Positions 22,375 through 31,761 of a stretch of 64,000 bases of DNA are shown here, piece by piece. Numbering within the stretch: the first letter of the stretch is position 1; every line of letters begins with the position of its first letter. A model generated the notes under the pieces. That model made no database searches, was not told where the DNA came from, and saw only the letters and a list, made by a program, of their open reading frames with translations. The position numbers and the translations under genes were made by a program. The DNA lies in NCBI GenBank assembly GCA_036874045.1, contig CM072336.1:20269001-20333000 (forward strand). The letters run 5' to 3'. Source of the stretch: Cymodocea nodosa. Taxonomy: Eukaryota > Streptophyta > Magnoliopsida > Alismatales > Cymodoceaceae.

Positions 22375-24594
22375 TTAATCTCTATGCCTAAGTTCATCTC
22401 CTTCCTTCTAGAGTTTTTCTAATTGAAGCTCTAATTGATTAATCCTCTCTACTGCTTCTATAATTCCACCAGAAGGTACAGCTAGTTCTGTAGCTACAAA
22501 ATTTCTATATTCTTTCACTGAAATGGTTCTAGATCTTATCCTTTTTGATGTCCATTTCGTGAAATCGATATAGTCCACCATCAGTAGTGGAATCAAATCT
22601 CCATAAAATAATTTTTTCTTCACTGTTTTCAGCTTGGAGATAAAAACTGCAAACCAATTTATTTGGATCTTATTTACAATTGCATATGTGGCCCATTTGA
22701 CAAATTGACTTAATTCTATGTCATGGCCCTGTCGTTGATAGACATTCTTAATCAGAATGTTAGCTACCAAGTGTGCTTTACCATTTAAATGCTTCAATTT
22801 GTTTAATAATGACACACTATGATTGATAGCTAAACAATCCTTAATTTGCTGTTCAGTCCATTCAACTACAGTTGTATCTTCCAAAATTGTTATTCCGTTA
22901 TTCTTTAAACCAAAAATGTTGTGGAGAAGCTCTAGTGTTATCTATACATCAGCTTCCTCCACGTTGGAAATTAATCCTCTTTCTCCTTCTCTTAAATTTG
23001 CATAAAAGCAGGGCACTAAATTCTCATATACTGCATGCCCTCTTTCTTGAGAAATGAATTGCAGTAGACCTTGGAATTCAAATAAATCTTTGATTTCTTG
23101 CATTCCATCCCAATTTACTGGTCTACTGTAAATAATGTCGTAACCCCTTATTTCTTGGTATTTGGTATAAGCTTCCTGACTACAAAAATGTACTTCATTC
23201 AAAATTGTTGTTTCAGTCAGGTCAGGAAGGTGACTTTGTTGCTCCAGAGGGGTTTGCTCTTGTTCTTCCTCTTCTATAGGCTGCATTTGAATATTTTCTA
23301 CAGATTCTTGAATTTCTGTTTCTGTTTGTGGTGGTGAGCCAGTAGAACTCTCCACTCTATCTTGAATTCTCTCCATAAATTGCTGAAGAGTTTCTTGTTC
23401 TTTAGTGGAATCTGTAAAATTATTTTTGTCCAAATGGCTTATTTTAGTCTCTTCATTTTCTACTCTTTCTTTTTCCCCCTGACTACCAATCTGTTCTATT
23501 ATTGTTCTTTCTGATTCTGTAACAGATTGAGATGGAGTCACGGGCAATTCAGTTTCTACCCTAATTTCTGTTTCTTCTTGTACAGACTACAAACTAATTT
23601 CAGCCTGATTTTCTTCTTTTCTTTGCTCCTACTATTGTAGCTCCTCCTACTCCTCCTCAGAATCGAATAGTAGGTTAATAAAAATCTGCTCCACAGGCCC
23701 TGTAAAAATTGGTACTTCAGATTTAATTTCCTCATATTCAAGCACTTTTTCTTTTCCTTTCTTTTTTCTGATTAGTTGTGCCTATTCTTCCTCTTCATCT
23801 ATTGAAATTAAATCTACAAAAGTAGGCTTTGCAGGCCTTCGAGCCATAGGTACTAGCTCTTCCTGTTTAACTTTTTTTATAACTGCTGGTCTCGAAGGAC
23901 CAGCTTCATCTCCTTTTGCAGTAGGTTTGGCAATAGCTTCTTGATGTTGTTCCACTTTGATTTTATATTGGGCTTTCAACTTTTCTGCAGCCCTCTTTTT
24001 GTAAAGTGCATTAAACACTAGGTGTGCTTTAGCCATTGCCAAATCTTCTGATTCTCCTTGGTTTTTTCCAACTTGAACTAGTTCTTCAAATTCTCTTATT
24101 TCTTCTTCGTTTGAAGGCCCCATAATTACCAACCTTTCTAATGGTTTAGGAAGTGGATTTGAAGGTCCAGGCTGCTGCTCCTCAGGAATAGGTCTTTCAG
24201 CAGTCGGCTCCTCTTGTCCTTCAGTTGCCTCTTCTTCATTTTTTTTCCTTTCTTGCTCCTATATCACCCATTTAGCTCGTCTATAGATTCGTCTTTTGAA
24301 CCAGAGCCGGGACTTACGTTGGATTAATTCTAGGGCTACTTCATTGTTTGGCCGTATCTTTCTTTCTTTACTTATTGCAATTTCAGTTGCCACTCTAATT
24401 CGTGTCTCCATTATCTATGGTATCTGTATTTCTAACTCAACCAAAATTTTTCTCAAGTTAAAGAGTTCTAATTCTACCTTTTGTAGCTCTTTCTCTCTTG
24501 TTGTATTTCTGATCTTTTGCCTCGTGTGCTATTCTTCAGATTCCTTCAGAAACTGTGCGGTGTCCATTGCCTCTTCCCAGAATTTAGGTTTCAT
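22375..24594 (-). pseudogene. GypA1 accessory ORF, homologous to CopA accessory ORF
   Basis: 740 codons in one register from ATG (24592-24594) to TAA (22375-22377), with no frameshift but ten in-frame stops, all TAG. The N-terminal ~150 residues are Lys/Arg/Glu-rich and coiled-coil-like. The middle (~250-420) is acidic and Ser/Thr/Gln-rich. The C-terminal third holds the conserved block: PVNWDGM (near 23110), GLLQFIS, VYENLVPCFYANL (near 23010), LLHNIFGLK, HLNGKAHLVANIL (near 22780), GHDIELSQFVKWATYA, INW, YGDLIPLLMVDYIDF (near 22560). I suspect the family of Pfam's putative plant transposon protein domain (PF20167), but could not search. Ungapped hand alignment to CopA gives about 37 of 88 identical residues. 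It sits where Athila elements carry an env-like gene, but no signal peptide or membrane helix is evident. Role unknown. Confidence 0.8.
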
Positions 24595-24779
24595 CTTCCT
24601 CATCATGGAGTTACACAACAGCACGGTATCGCTCTGATTTCTATTGTTCTAGATTCTAAATGATTTGCTAGATAATGCCCCTAAAACCATAGGTTTTAGT
24701 TTAAATAAGCCCTAAGTTTAGGTGGGTAATCGGGTCATTTCCCGAACCAACTATTACTATTTTATCCGAGGTCTTAGCT

Positions 24780-24885
24780 ACAGTACTCCGTTGAGTTACA
24801 GTTAACTCAATGGAATAAGCTCGTTGACTAACTCAAGACTCAACGAAGTAAGCTCGCTGAGTTAAGCGTAACTTAACGGACTCCC
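24780..24885. repeat. Hairpin array type B upstream of GypA1 accessory ORF
   Basis: CCGTTGAGTTA facing TAACTCAATGGA, then GACTCAACGAAG and GAGTTAAGC...TAACTTAACGGA, 190-290 bp upstream of the accessory ATG. Equivalent to 9650-9820 in GypA2. Confidence 0.7.
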
Positions 24886-24934
24886 CGTACAAGCAAATAT
24901 AATAATAAAAATATTACAGAGAATAGTTTTTCTA

Positions 24935-25130
24935 TTTTTTTATCGGCTTAACCGATACTATGTTTCGGTCAAACCTAAATATATATATATATATATATTT
25001 TTTCAGTTGAACCAATACTATGTTTCGGTAAAACCAACCTTTTTTTTGAAAATTAGTATACATATTTTTTTATGTTCCGGTCATACCGATGGATCCAATC
25101 GGTTGAACCGCAACGATTTTTATATTATAT
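24935..25130. repeat. Hairpin array type C and TA-microsatellites
   Basis: Copies of CGGTTGAACCG and diverged partners (CGGCTTAACCGA, TTTCGGTAAAACCAA, CCGGTCATACCGA), separated by TA-runs, between the pol stop at 25190 and the type B array. Same position and motifs as 9900-10165. Confidence 0.65.
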
Positions 25131-25189
25131 ATATATTTTTAATATATATATTTTTATATATATATATAAACATAAAAACTGATTTCTTA

Positions 25190-27575
25190 CTAAGTAAAGC
25201 TCGAGTAGTCCTCTACTCTGACTTCTTCCATAATTCCAAAGGAGCTTTTTGGTATTTTCAGAATAGGTTTAAGTCTTTGTCCATTTACTTTAAATATATT
25301 CTAATTTTTAGGATTTTCAATTTCAATAGCTCCATAAGGATAAATATTTCGAACTATGTAAGGTCCTGCCCATCTAGATTTCAATTTTCTTGGATGGTTA
25401 TGGAGTCTAGCCATATAAAGATATTCTTCTTGTCCTATTTCAAAGCTTTTAGGAATAATTTTTCTATCATGCCAAAATTTAATTTTTTCTTTTTCTCTTA
25501 CAGTCTTCGAATAAGCTTCATTTCTAAATTCTTCTAATTCAATTAATTACATTTTTCTATTTTCAGTAGCTTGATTTAAATTAGTGTTCAGAGTTTTTAA
25601 TGCCCAATAAGCTTTATGTTCTATTTCAACAGGTAAATGACAACTTTTTCCATATACTAGCCTAAAAGGTGACATACCTAAGCTCATTTTATAAGCAGTT
25701 CTATAAGCCCAAAGTGCATCTATCAATCTATTAGCCCAATCTGTTCTAGTAGGATTTACTACTTTTTCGAAGATTAATTTAATTTGTTTGTTTGCACTTT
25801 CTACTTGTCCACTTGTTTGCGGATGATATGATGTTGCAATTTTGTGGTTTACTCCATATTTCTTCATTAAGGCTTCAAAACTTCTATTACAGAAATGAGT
25901 TCCTCTATCACTAATAATAGCTTTAGGTATTCCAAATCTGGCAAATATATTTGTTCTTATAAATTGTATTACCACTTTGTTATCATTAGTTTTTGTAGGA
26001 ATAGCTTTTATCCATTTAGATACGTAATCTACCCCCAACAATATGTAATTAAATTGATTAGACATAGGAAATAGACCCATAAAATCTATTCCCCACACAT
26101 CAAAGATTTCAACCTCAACAATAGGATTAAGAGACATCATATTCCTTTTTGATATTCTTCCTATTTGTTGACATCTTAAACAACTTAAGCAATATTTATG
26201 TGCATCTTTGAATAGTGTTGGCCAATAAAACCCACATTGCAGAATTTTTGCAGCAGTTTTCCCTAAACCAAAATGCCCTCCACAAGCTTGGCCATGACAA
26301 AAAGATAATATGCTCAGATGTTCAGCTTCTGTAACACACCTCCTTAAAACCAAATCAGGACATTTCTTAAATAAGTATGGGTCTTCCCAATAGTAATATT
26401 TTACTCTTGAGAAAAACAATTTCTTATCCTGTCTACTCCAATCCTTAGGTGTTAGACTAGTAACTAAGTAATTAACTATGTCTGCATACCAAGACATTGT
26501 GTTGATGGTCATTAATTGTTCATTAGGAAAATTATCCTTAATTTCAATATTCGATTTTTCTATTTGTAATCTTGATAAATGATCTACTACTACATTCTCC
26601 CAACCTTTTCTATCTTTAATTTCTAGATCAAATTCTTGCAATAATAATATCCATCGGATCAATCTAGGTTTAGTTTGTTTTTTCTTTATTAGATGTTTTA
26701 GAGCTGAATGATCCGTGTATATTATTACTTTAGCTCCAATCAGATATGATATAAACTTTTCTTAAGCAAACACAACAGCTAATAATTCTTTTTCAGTAGT
26801 TGTGTAATTAACTTGAGCATCATTTAAGGTTTTGCTTGCATAACGAATCACTCTAGGAGATTTTTCTATCTTCTGTCCTAACACTGCTCCTACAGCAAAA
26901 TCAGAAGCATCGCACATTAATTCAAATGGATGGTTCCAATCAGGTGCTTGAATTATAGGAGTTGAAATTAAGTTAGTCTTAAGTCTGAAAAATGCTTCCT
27001 TGCAATTTTTATCAAAGTTAAATGGAACATCTTTTAATAGACTAGTTAAAGGTCTAGCTATCTTGCTAAAGTCGTTAATAAATCTTCTATAAAAACCAGC
27101 ATGTCCTAGAAATGATCTAATATCTTTTACTGATTTAGGTTCTAGTAGATTAGAAATTACTTCTATTTTAGCTTTATCTACTTCCAACCCTTTCTTAGAA
27201 ACAACATGCCCTAAGACTATTCCTTGTTTAACCATGAAGTGACATTTTTCCCAATTTAAAATCAGATTTTTTTCCACACAGCGTTTTAATATTTGGTCTA
27301 AATTGCTTAAGGAAACTTCAGATGAGTGGCCATAAACAGTAAAATCATCCATAAATATTTCTAAGAAATCTTCAGTCATTCTAGTAAATATGCCCTGCAC
27401 ACACCTTTGAAAGGTAGCTAGCGCATTGCATAATCTGAATGGCATTCTCTTAAAAGCATAAGTTCCATTAGGACAGGTGAAAGTTGTTTTCTCTTGATCC
27501 TCTAATGCTACTGGAATTTGATTATACCCTGAATACCTGTCTAGGAAACAAAAATATTTTTGCCTTGCTAATATT
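25190..27575 (-). pseudogene. pol: GypA1 pol: partial RT, RNase H, integrase
   Basis: One register from the deletion junction at 27575 to TAG at 25190-25192, with only three internal stops (TAA near 26760, TAA at 25547, TAG near 25301). RT begins at LARQKYFCFLDRYSGYNQ (motif A aspartate intact), then MPFRLCNALATFQRC and FMDDFTVYG. RNase H carries LMCDASDFAVGAVLGQ and [12 protein letters not shown]. Integrase has the zinc-binding [10 protein letters not shown]...[10 protein letters not shown] (26160-26300), the DDE residues in [16 protein letters not shown] and GQVESANKQ, and the C-terminal GPYIVRNIYPYGAIEIENP. Catalytic residues are preserved better than in GypA2, but the RT fingers and protease are missing. 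Confidence 0.88.
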
Positions 27576-27657
27576 CTCTTGCATTAGTATTTTCTGTTTA
27601 AATACTCTTGCATTAGTATTTTCTATTTAAATACTCTTGCATTAGTATTTTCTATTT
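27576..27657 (-). repeat. 29-bp tandem repeat (2.8 copies) at a deletion junction
   Basis: Plus-strand unit starts CTCTTGCATTAGTATTTTCT; units start at 27576, 27605 and 27634. It encodes repeats of ENTNARVF derived from the ENTNA segment of ORF1 (compare 16075-16090 in GypA2). It sits exactly where ORF1 is fused to mid-RT, replacing about 1.7 kb present in GypA2. Confidence 0.8.
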
Positions 27658-28204
27658 GCTGTATATTTTACAAATTATGCAGGTTTATAACATTATAGTT
27701 TTCGTTGTCCTGTTGCATAACTTGTATTTTCATTGTATATTCATCTAATGCTTTTAATTTTATTTCCAGATCATCTAATTTCATTGCATTCAATTTTTGA
27801 TCAATTTTCATTATGGTTTTTTCAGTTTCGTAAATTATATCCTTTTTAGGTTCTGAATATGCTTCCTTATAGTTTAATTGATTGACTTCTTGTTGTTGAC
27901 ACACAAAGTATTCCAGTTTGTCCAGATTTTTCTCTATACTATGCTCCAGTCTGTCATACCTATCCCAAACTTCTGTGTCTCTCAATATATTACACATTCT
28001 ATAATGACTATTAGTTGGGTAAACTATAGGATTCTCATACGCGGCTCTATTATACTGAGGATAATTCATTTGTTGTTCATGGAATCTAACCATCTGCAAA
28101 CGTCTCAGTTTCAAACAGTCAGATATGTCATGTCCTTCAGAATTGCAGAATTCACATATGCTAATTACAGATTTCAGAAATTTTTGAGCATAAGCATATG
28201 CCAT
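27658..28204 (-). pseudogene. GypA1 ORF1: short zinc-finger gag-like protein without capsid
   Basis: Starts at ATG 28202-28204 (MAYAYAQKF). A zinc knuckle CEFCNSEGHDISDC lies at residues ~18-31, then Tyr/Asn-rich sequence, then a Glu/Lys-rich coiled-coil-like segment (residues ~85-160) ending near a stop at 27668. It corresponds to the C-terminal half of Athila gag. The capsid domain with the FHGL...AYxFLxxF block is absent: only 115 bp separate the primer site from this ATG. Either the 5' gag was deleted or this family encodes its capsid elsewhere (compare the gag ORFs at 3114-4392 and 56567-59690). Confidence 0.65.
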
Positions 28205-28275
28205 ATTCTTAATTACAGAAGAAAACACACAACTCTAGCTATTAAAACGAAACAGTTCTAACAGTTACTTATGTT

Positions 28276-28320
28276 AATTCAATTCAATTCTATTCAGTTC
28301 AATTCAATTCAATTCAATTC
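28276..28320. repeat. (AATTC)n pentamer repeat in the leader
   Basis: About nine AATTC-like units directly downstream of the primer site in the GypA1 leader. Confidence 0.9.
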
Positions 28321-28336
28321 CCTAGCAACAATGCCA
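28320..28336 (-). other. Primer binding site of GypA1, degenerate tRNA-Asp type
   Basis: Minus strand TGGCATTGTTGCTAGGG, 7 nt inside the LTR end. It differs from the Athila-type TGGCGCCGTTGCCGGGG only by C-to-T and G-to-A transitions, so it looks decayed. Confidence 0.75.
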
Positions 28337-28343
28337 TAAAACT

Positions 28344-30523
28344 TGTTTGGTTTTCCCAGCACTACACTAGAAAAACTTGGATTTGTTACTTCTATTTTTA
28401 CTTAGTTAATTTATCTTTATGCTTATTCTTTCTTTTAGAAGTAAACAAACAACCTTTAATACAATTTAGATATTAATTCCAATTTGTACTTTAACTGCAA
28501 GTGCACAGTGTCTATTGTATCAGTGTGCAAGTACAGGTCGATCCCACAGGGAATTGTTGAAGAACTTGAGAACTATTCGTTTGTTAACAATCAAATTTAC
28601 ATATTCAATAAGCTCTCAGTTGAATTACAGTTAACTCAACGAACTATGTTCGTTGAGTTATGGCTAACTCAATGGACTAACCTCGTGGACTTAAGTTAAC
28701 TCCACGAGCCTGTCTTTTCTTTCTAATACTGCTATTACAAAGGAATTCAACCAACCATTAGGCGATTCCACAGATTGTAATTAACATCAATTAAGCTCTT
28801 TAATGTTAGTTAACATTGGATTTATCATTAAGCAATACTAACATTCAGATAATTCAAACAGTAACCATTAAAATCTTTAAGTCATTTGAACGAACCAATT
28901 TTAGTAAATTGTAAAACTAAAATAAACATAAAACAATCACAACACTGACAAAGATAACATTAATCACGATACAACACAAACAATACAACACTCAAATACA
29001 ACATACAAACATAGATAAATTGTTTTTGGTATTTTTGTTTTAATATGAACATGGAAATGGGCGGAAGGTGAAATGTAAAGTAATCTCACTTGACAGTAAA
29101 TACTTCTAACACTACTTGCAACGCGATTACACCACTGAAAATTAAACCACTTACAATTCTGTCTCCTCTCCCTATAGAATCGTGAGTCCAGAATTGCAAG
29201 ATGATCTCCTCTTCAGCATACAGGCATCAACCCGAAGTCAAGCCTAAAAGCTTTACAATCTCTTGAAATATGAGTCGGCGCTTGGTAAAAATGGCTTCCC
29301 TTCCCGCGACGCGATCACTCCTCACAGGGGTTGTCAGGCACTGTGTTTGGCTCAGAATCGACCCGACATCAGGCAAGTATCCTCACAGACCTCCGTTGGT
29401 TGGTGTGGTACTTCAGAGAATTGCGATGCCGATCCTCCTTTGCACACACTGTCCACCCATCGATCACACTCTTCTTCTTTTTTCTTCTTTTCTTTTATAT
29501 TTCTTAAGTAGTAACTACTTCTGCTTGAATGGTCGGTTGAATTTCCTTCATTCGTATCAACAACGATGATTTCTTTCCCTACGCGATACGTGCAAACGTG
29601 GTTTTTCTCTTCCAACTGTCTGTTTCTACAACCGCTATAGTGGCATATTAGAAAATATAAAGAAATAAGCTGCTAACATAACACGTTACCTTAGTATATA
29701 TTCATGTAACTCAACGCATACAATTATGCTAACTTAACGAGTTAAGCATGTGCATCTCACGTGATATACTAAAGCATTTAAATTCAACACGTGCATAAAT
29801 TTAACTATCCAATACTCAAATGCATTTCGGATAATTACAAATAACTCACCTATATATAACTTCAGTAAATCTACCAGATCTGGACACGTGTCAGCAGCAA
29901 TTTAATCATAAAATAACATTTTGGAGAGTTACAGGTCTAACTATCCGATACTCAGATGCATTTCGGATAATTATAGATAACTCACCGAAAATCCACTTAA
30001 GTTACTTTCCCAGAACATGACACGTGTCCTCAGCTATTTTATAAATAAAAAGAGATTTCGGAGAGTTACAGGGATAACTATCCGATGCTCAGCTGCAATT
30101 TCGGATAGTTATAGATAACTTACCGAAAGTTCACTTAAGTCATTCATTATGGTTTCGACACGTGTACTTCAGGAAATAATAAAATATTCTCTCAAAACAT
30201 AAATGTTCGGTAATTTAAACATAACTATCCAATACATGTTCGGTTTGTTAAACATAACTGTCCGAATATGTTTGGTATGTTAAACATAACTGTCTGAAAT
30301 ATCAGAAAATTTAGATACTTAAGAATTTCACAGCCTGCAACTTACCGACAGTTCATAAATGTACTAAATTAACATTAATTCCCCCAATTTAAGCAGATTC
30401 TTCAATTAAAGCATATAATAGTGCAATTATAACATAATGGCTTAATGCTTATATGATAAGCTAAATATTATGCAATTAACCATCATTTAACCATTAATAA
30501 TATGCACTTTTTCATTCTAAACA
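28344..30523 (-). mobile_element. GypA1 5' LTR, flanked by both primer site and polypurine tract
   Basis: 2,180 bp with TG...CA ends. Type B hairpins at 28620-28710, antisense ORF 29270-29569, type A array 29750-30340 with palindromic GACACGTGTC boxes near 29882 and 30019. To the left is the primer site (28320-28336). To the right (30524-30545) is a polypurine tract identical in layout to that at 18527, so this LTR also served as, or was converted from, the 3' LTR of a second, now lost, element. Confidence 0.92.
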
Positions 30524-30548
30524 CTTCCCCCATACCTAAATTTTTCTT
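30524..30548 (-). other. Orphan polypurine tract and junction to CopA LTR
   Basis: Minus strand ...AAATTTAGGTATGGGGGAAG next to the LTR at 30523. Within about 25 bp it passes into a CopA LTR truncated in its middle (AGATATCTTGCCAC, compare 41119). A deletion joined the two. Confidence 0.75.
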
Positions 30549-31450
30549 AATAGATATCTTGCCACAAAGATTAGTCAATTAATAATAGTTGCAGTTTCTG
30601 TAAAAATAAAATCTTCGGAGGCTTTCCGAAAATCGGAAACTTAGAAGGATAACTTGCCGAAACTCAAAAACATTTCGGATAGATAGAACTAACATTCCGA
30701 AAGACTACTTAAGTCATGTATTAAAATTGAAACACGTGTCCTAAAACAGCGTTATAAAATATTAAAAATAAACTATCCGATAGAGTGGACGTGTTTCGGA
30801 TACTTATAAAGATAACTCTCCAATCCTTAAGTCATTTTGGATAGTTACACAGGTAGCCTTCCGAAAAGTCACTTAAGTCAGAAAATAATAGAAAACTCAA
30901 CCATCCAAAGTTTAAAACAGTTTTCAGATACTTACTGAAGATAACTCTCCGATTCTTAAGGGTTTTCGGATAGTTACATCGTAACCTTCTGAAAAGTCAC
31001 TTAAGTCAAGCGATGAGAGACTGACACGTGTCCTTCAGAAGAAAGTAACTGAAAATATATTAAAACAGAGAAACAACTAACTCTCCAGAATAAAAACCTT
31101 AACTATCCGAAACCAAAGGGATTTCGGAGACTTACCATAAAAATCATATCCGGACATAAAAAGACTTAACTCACCAAAGATAAATACTTTTCGGATAGTA
31201 ATTGATATAACTGTCTGAAAAGCCAAGAGAGAGAGACATAACCATCTGATTTGTTCGGTGACTTATAAAATAACTCTCCGATCAATACACTGTAGACAAA
31301 ATAACCTGCTGAAATCTAATTTAAAAGATTTTAGGTACATAGTAGTTAGCCAAAATTCATTTGAGTAAAAAGGTATCTAAAATATGGCAGAAATAATTAA
31401 ACCACACATTTTTCATCATCAAAATTAACTAATAAATAATTGAACTAACA
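30549..31450 (-). mobile_element. CopA 3' LTR, truncated
   Basis: About 900 bp matching 41119-42019. The 5' edge (minus strand TGTTAGTTC) is at 31450. The remaining half (matching 40300-41118) is missing. It contains a type A array (30640-31290) with CACTTAAGTCA boxes about 130 bp apart (near 30871 and 31001) and CACGTG near 30730 and 31024. Confidence 0.9.
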
Positions 31451-31475
31451 ATCTCCCCCTTTTCGATGATGACAA
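31451..31475 (-). other. CopA polypurine tract
   Basis: Minus strand CGAAAAGGGGGAGAT immediately before the LTR start TGTTAG, typical of plant copia elements. The stretch 31476-31761 to its left in element order is AT-rich 3' untranslated sequence without a gene. Confidence 0.88.
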
Positions 31476-31761
31476 AACTGTAAATAGATATATTCTCCCG
31501 CTTTGTCAGAATTAAAAAGTGGAGACAAGTGATTAAAGAATACTCGGAGATAAATAAAATGTAATTTCATTGAATCAAGAGTAAGAACAATAGAGATACA
31601 TAAAAAATGAAAATTACATCAAAGGAAAAACAAACAAATTAAGGTGTAATTGACTTTTTATGTAACAATTCTTAAATTAAGTTATCCCTCTTTCTCAGAA
31701 GTTGTTTTAAATGAGCCACTTGATCCAAAAGCATTTGAATATGCTGAAGTAGAAGCTTATT

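Larger units (their letters stand above)
16278..30523 (-). mobile_element. GypA1: near-complete Ty3/gypsy Athila-like element with accessory and F-box ORFs
   Basis: About 14.2 kb. Minus-strand order: 5' LTR (28344-30523), primer site, ORF1 with zinc finger, deletion junction with 29-bp repeats, partial RT, RNase H, integrase, type C and B arrays, 740-codon accessory ORF, type B array, F-box-like ORF, two polypurine tracts, 3' LTR (16278-18526). Protease and the RT N-terminus are deleted, so it cannot be autonomous. No target duplication is visible: the right LTR is followed by another polypurine tract, meaning the copy is part of a rearranged tandem or chimera. Confidence 0.9.

Noticed and set aside
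22375..24594. TAG reassigned to an amino acid in this genome
   Set aside because: TAG also occurs as decay in clearly dead pol and gag, other stops occur too, and no nuclear plant code of this kind is known to me; deamination explains it better.
22375..24594. Classical envelope gene in the GypA env position
   Set aside because: No signal peptide, membrane helix or cysteine pattern seen, and homology to the CopA ORF points elsewhere.
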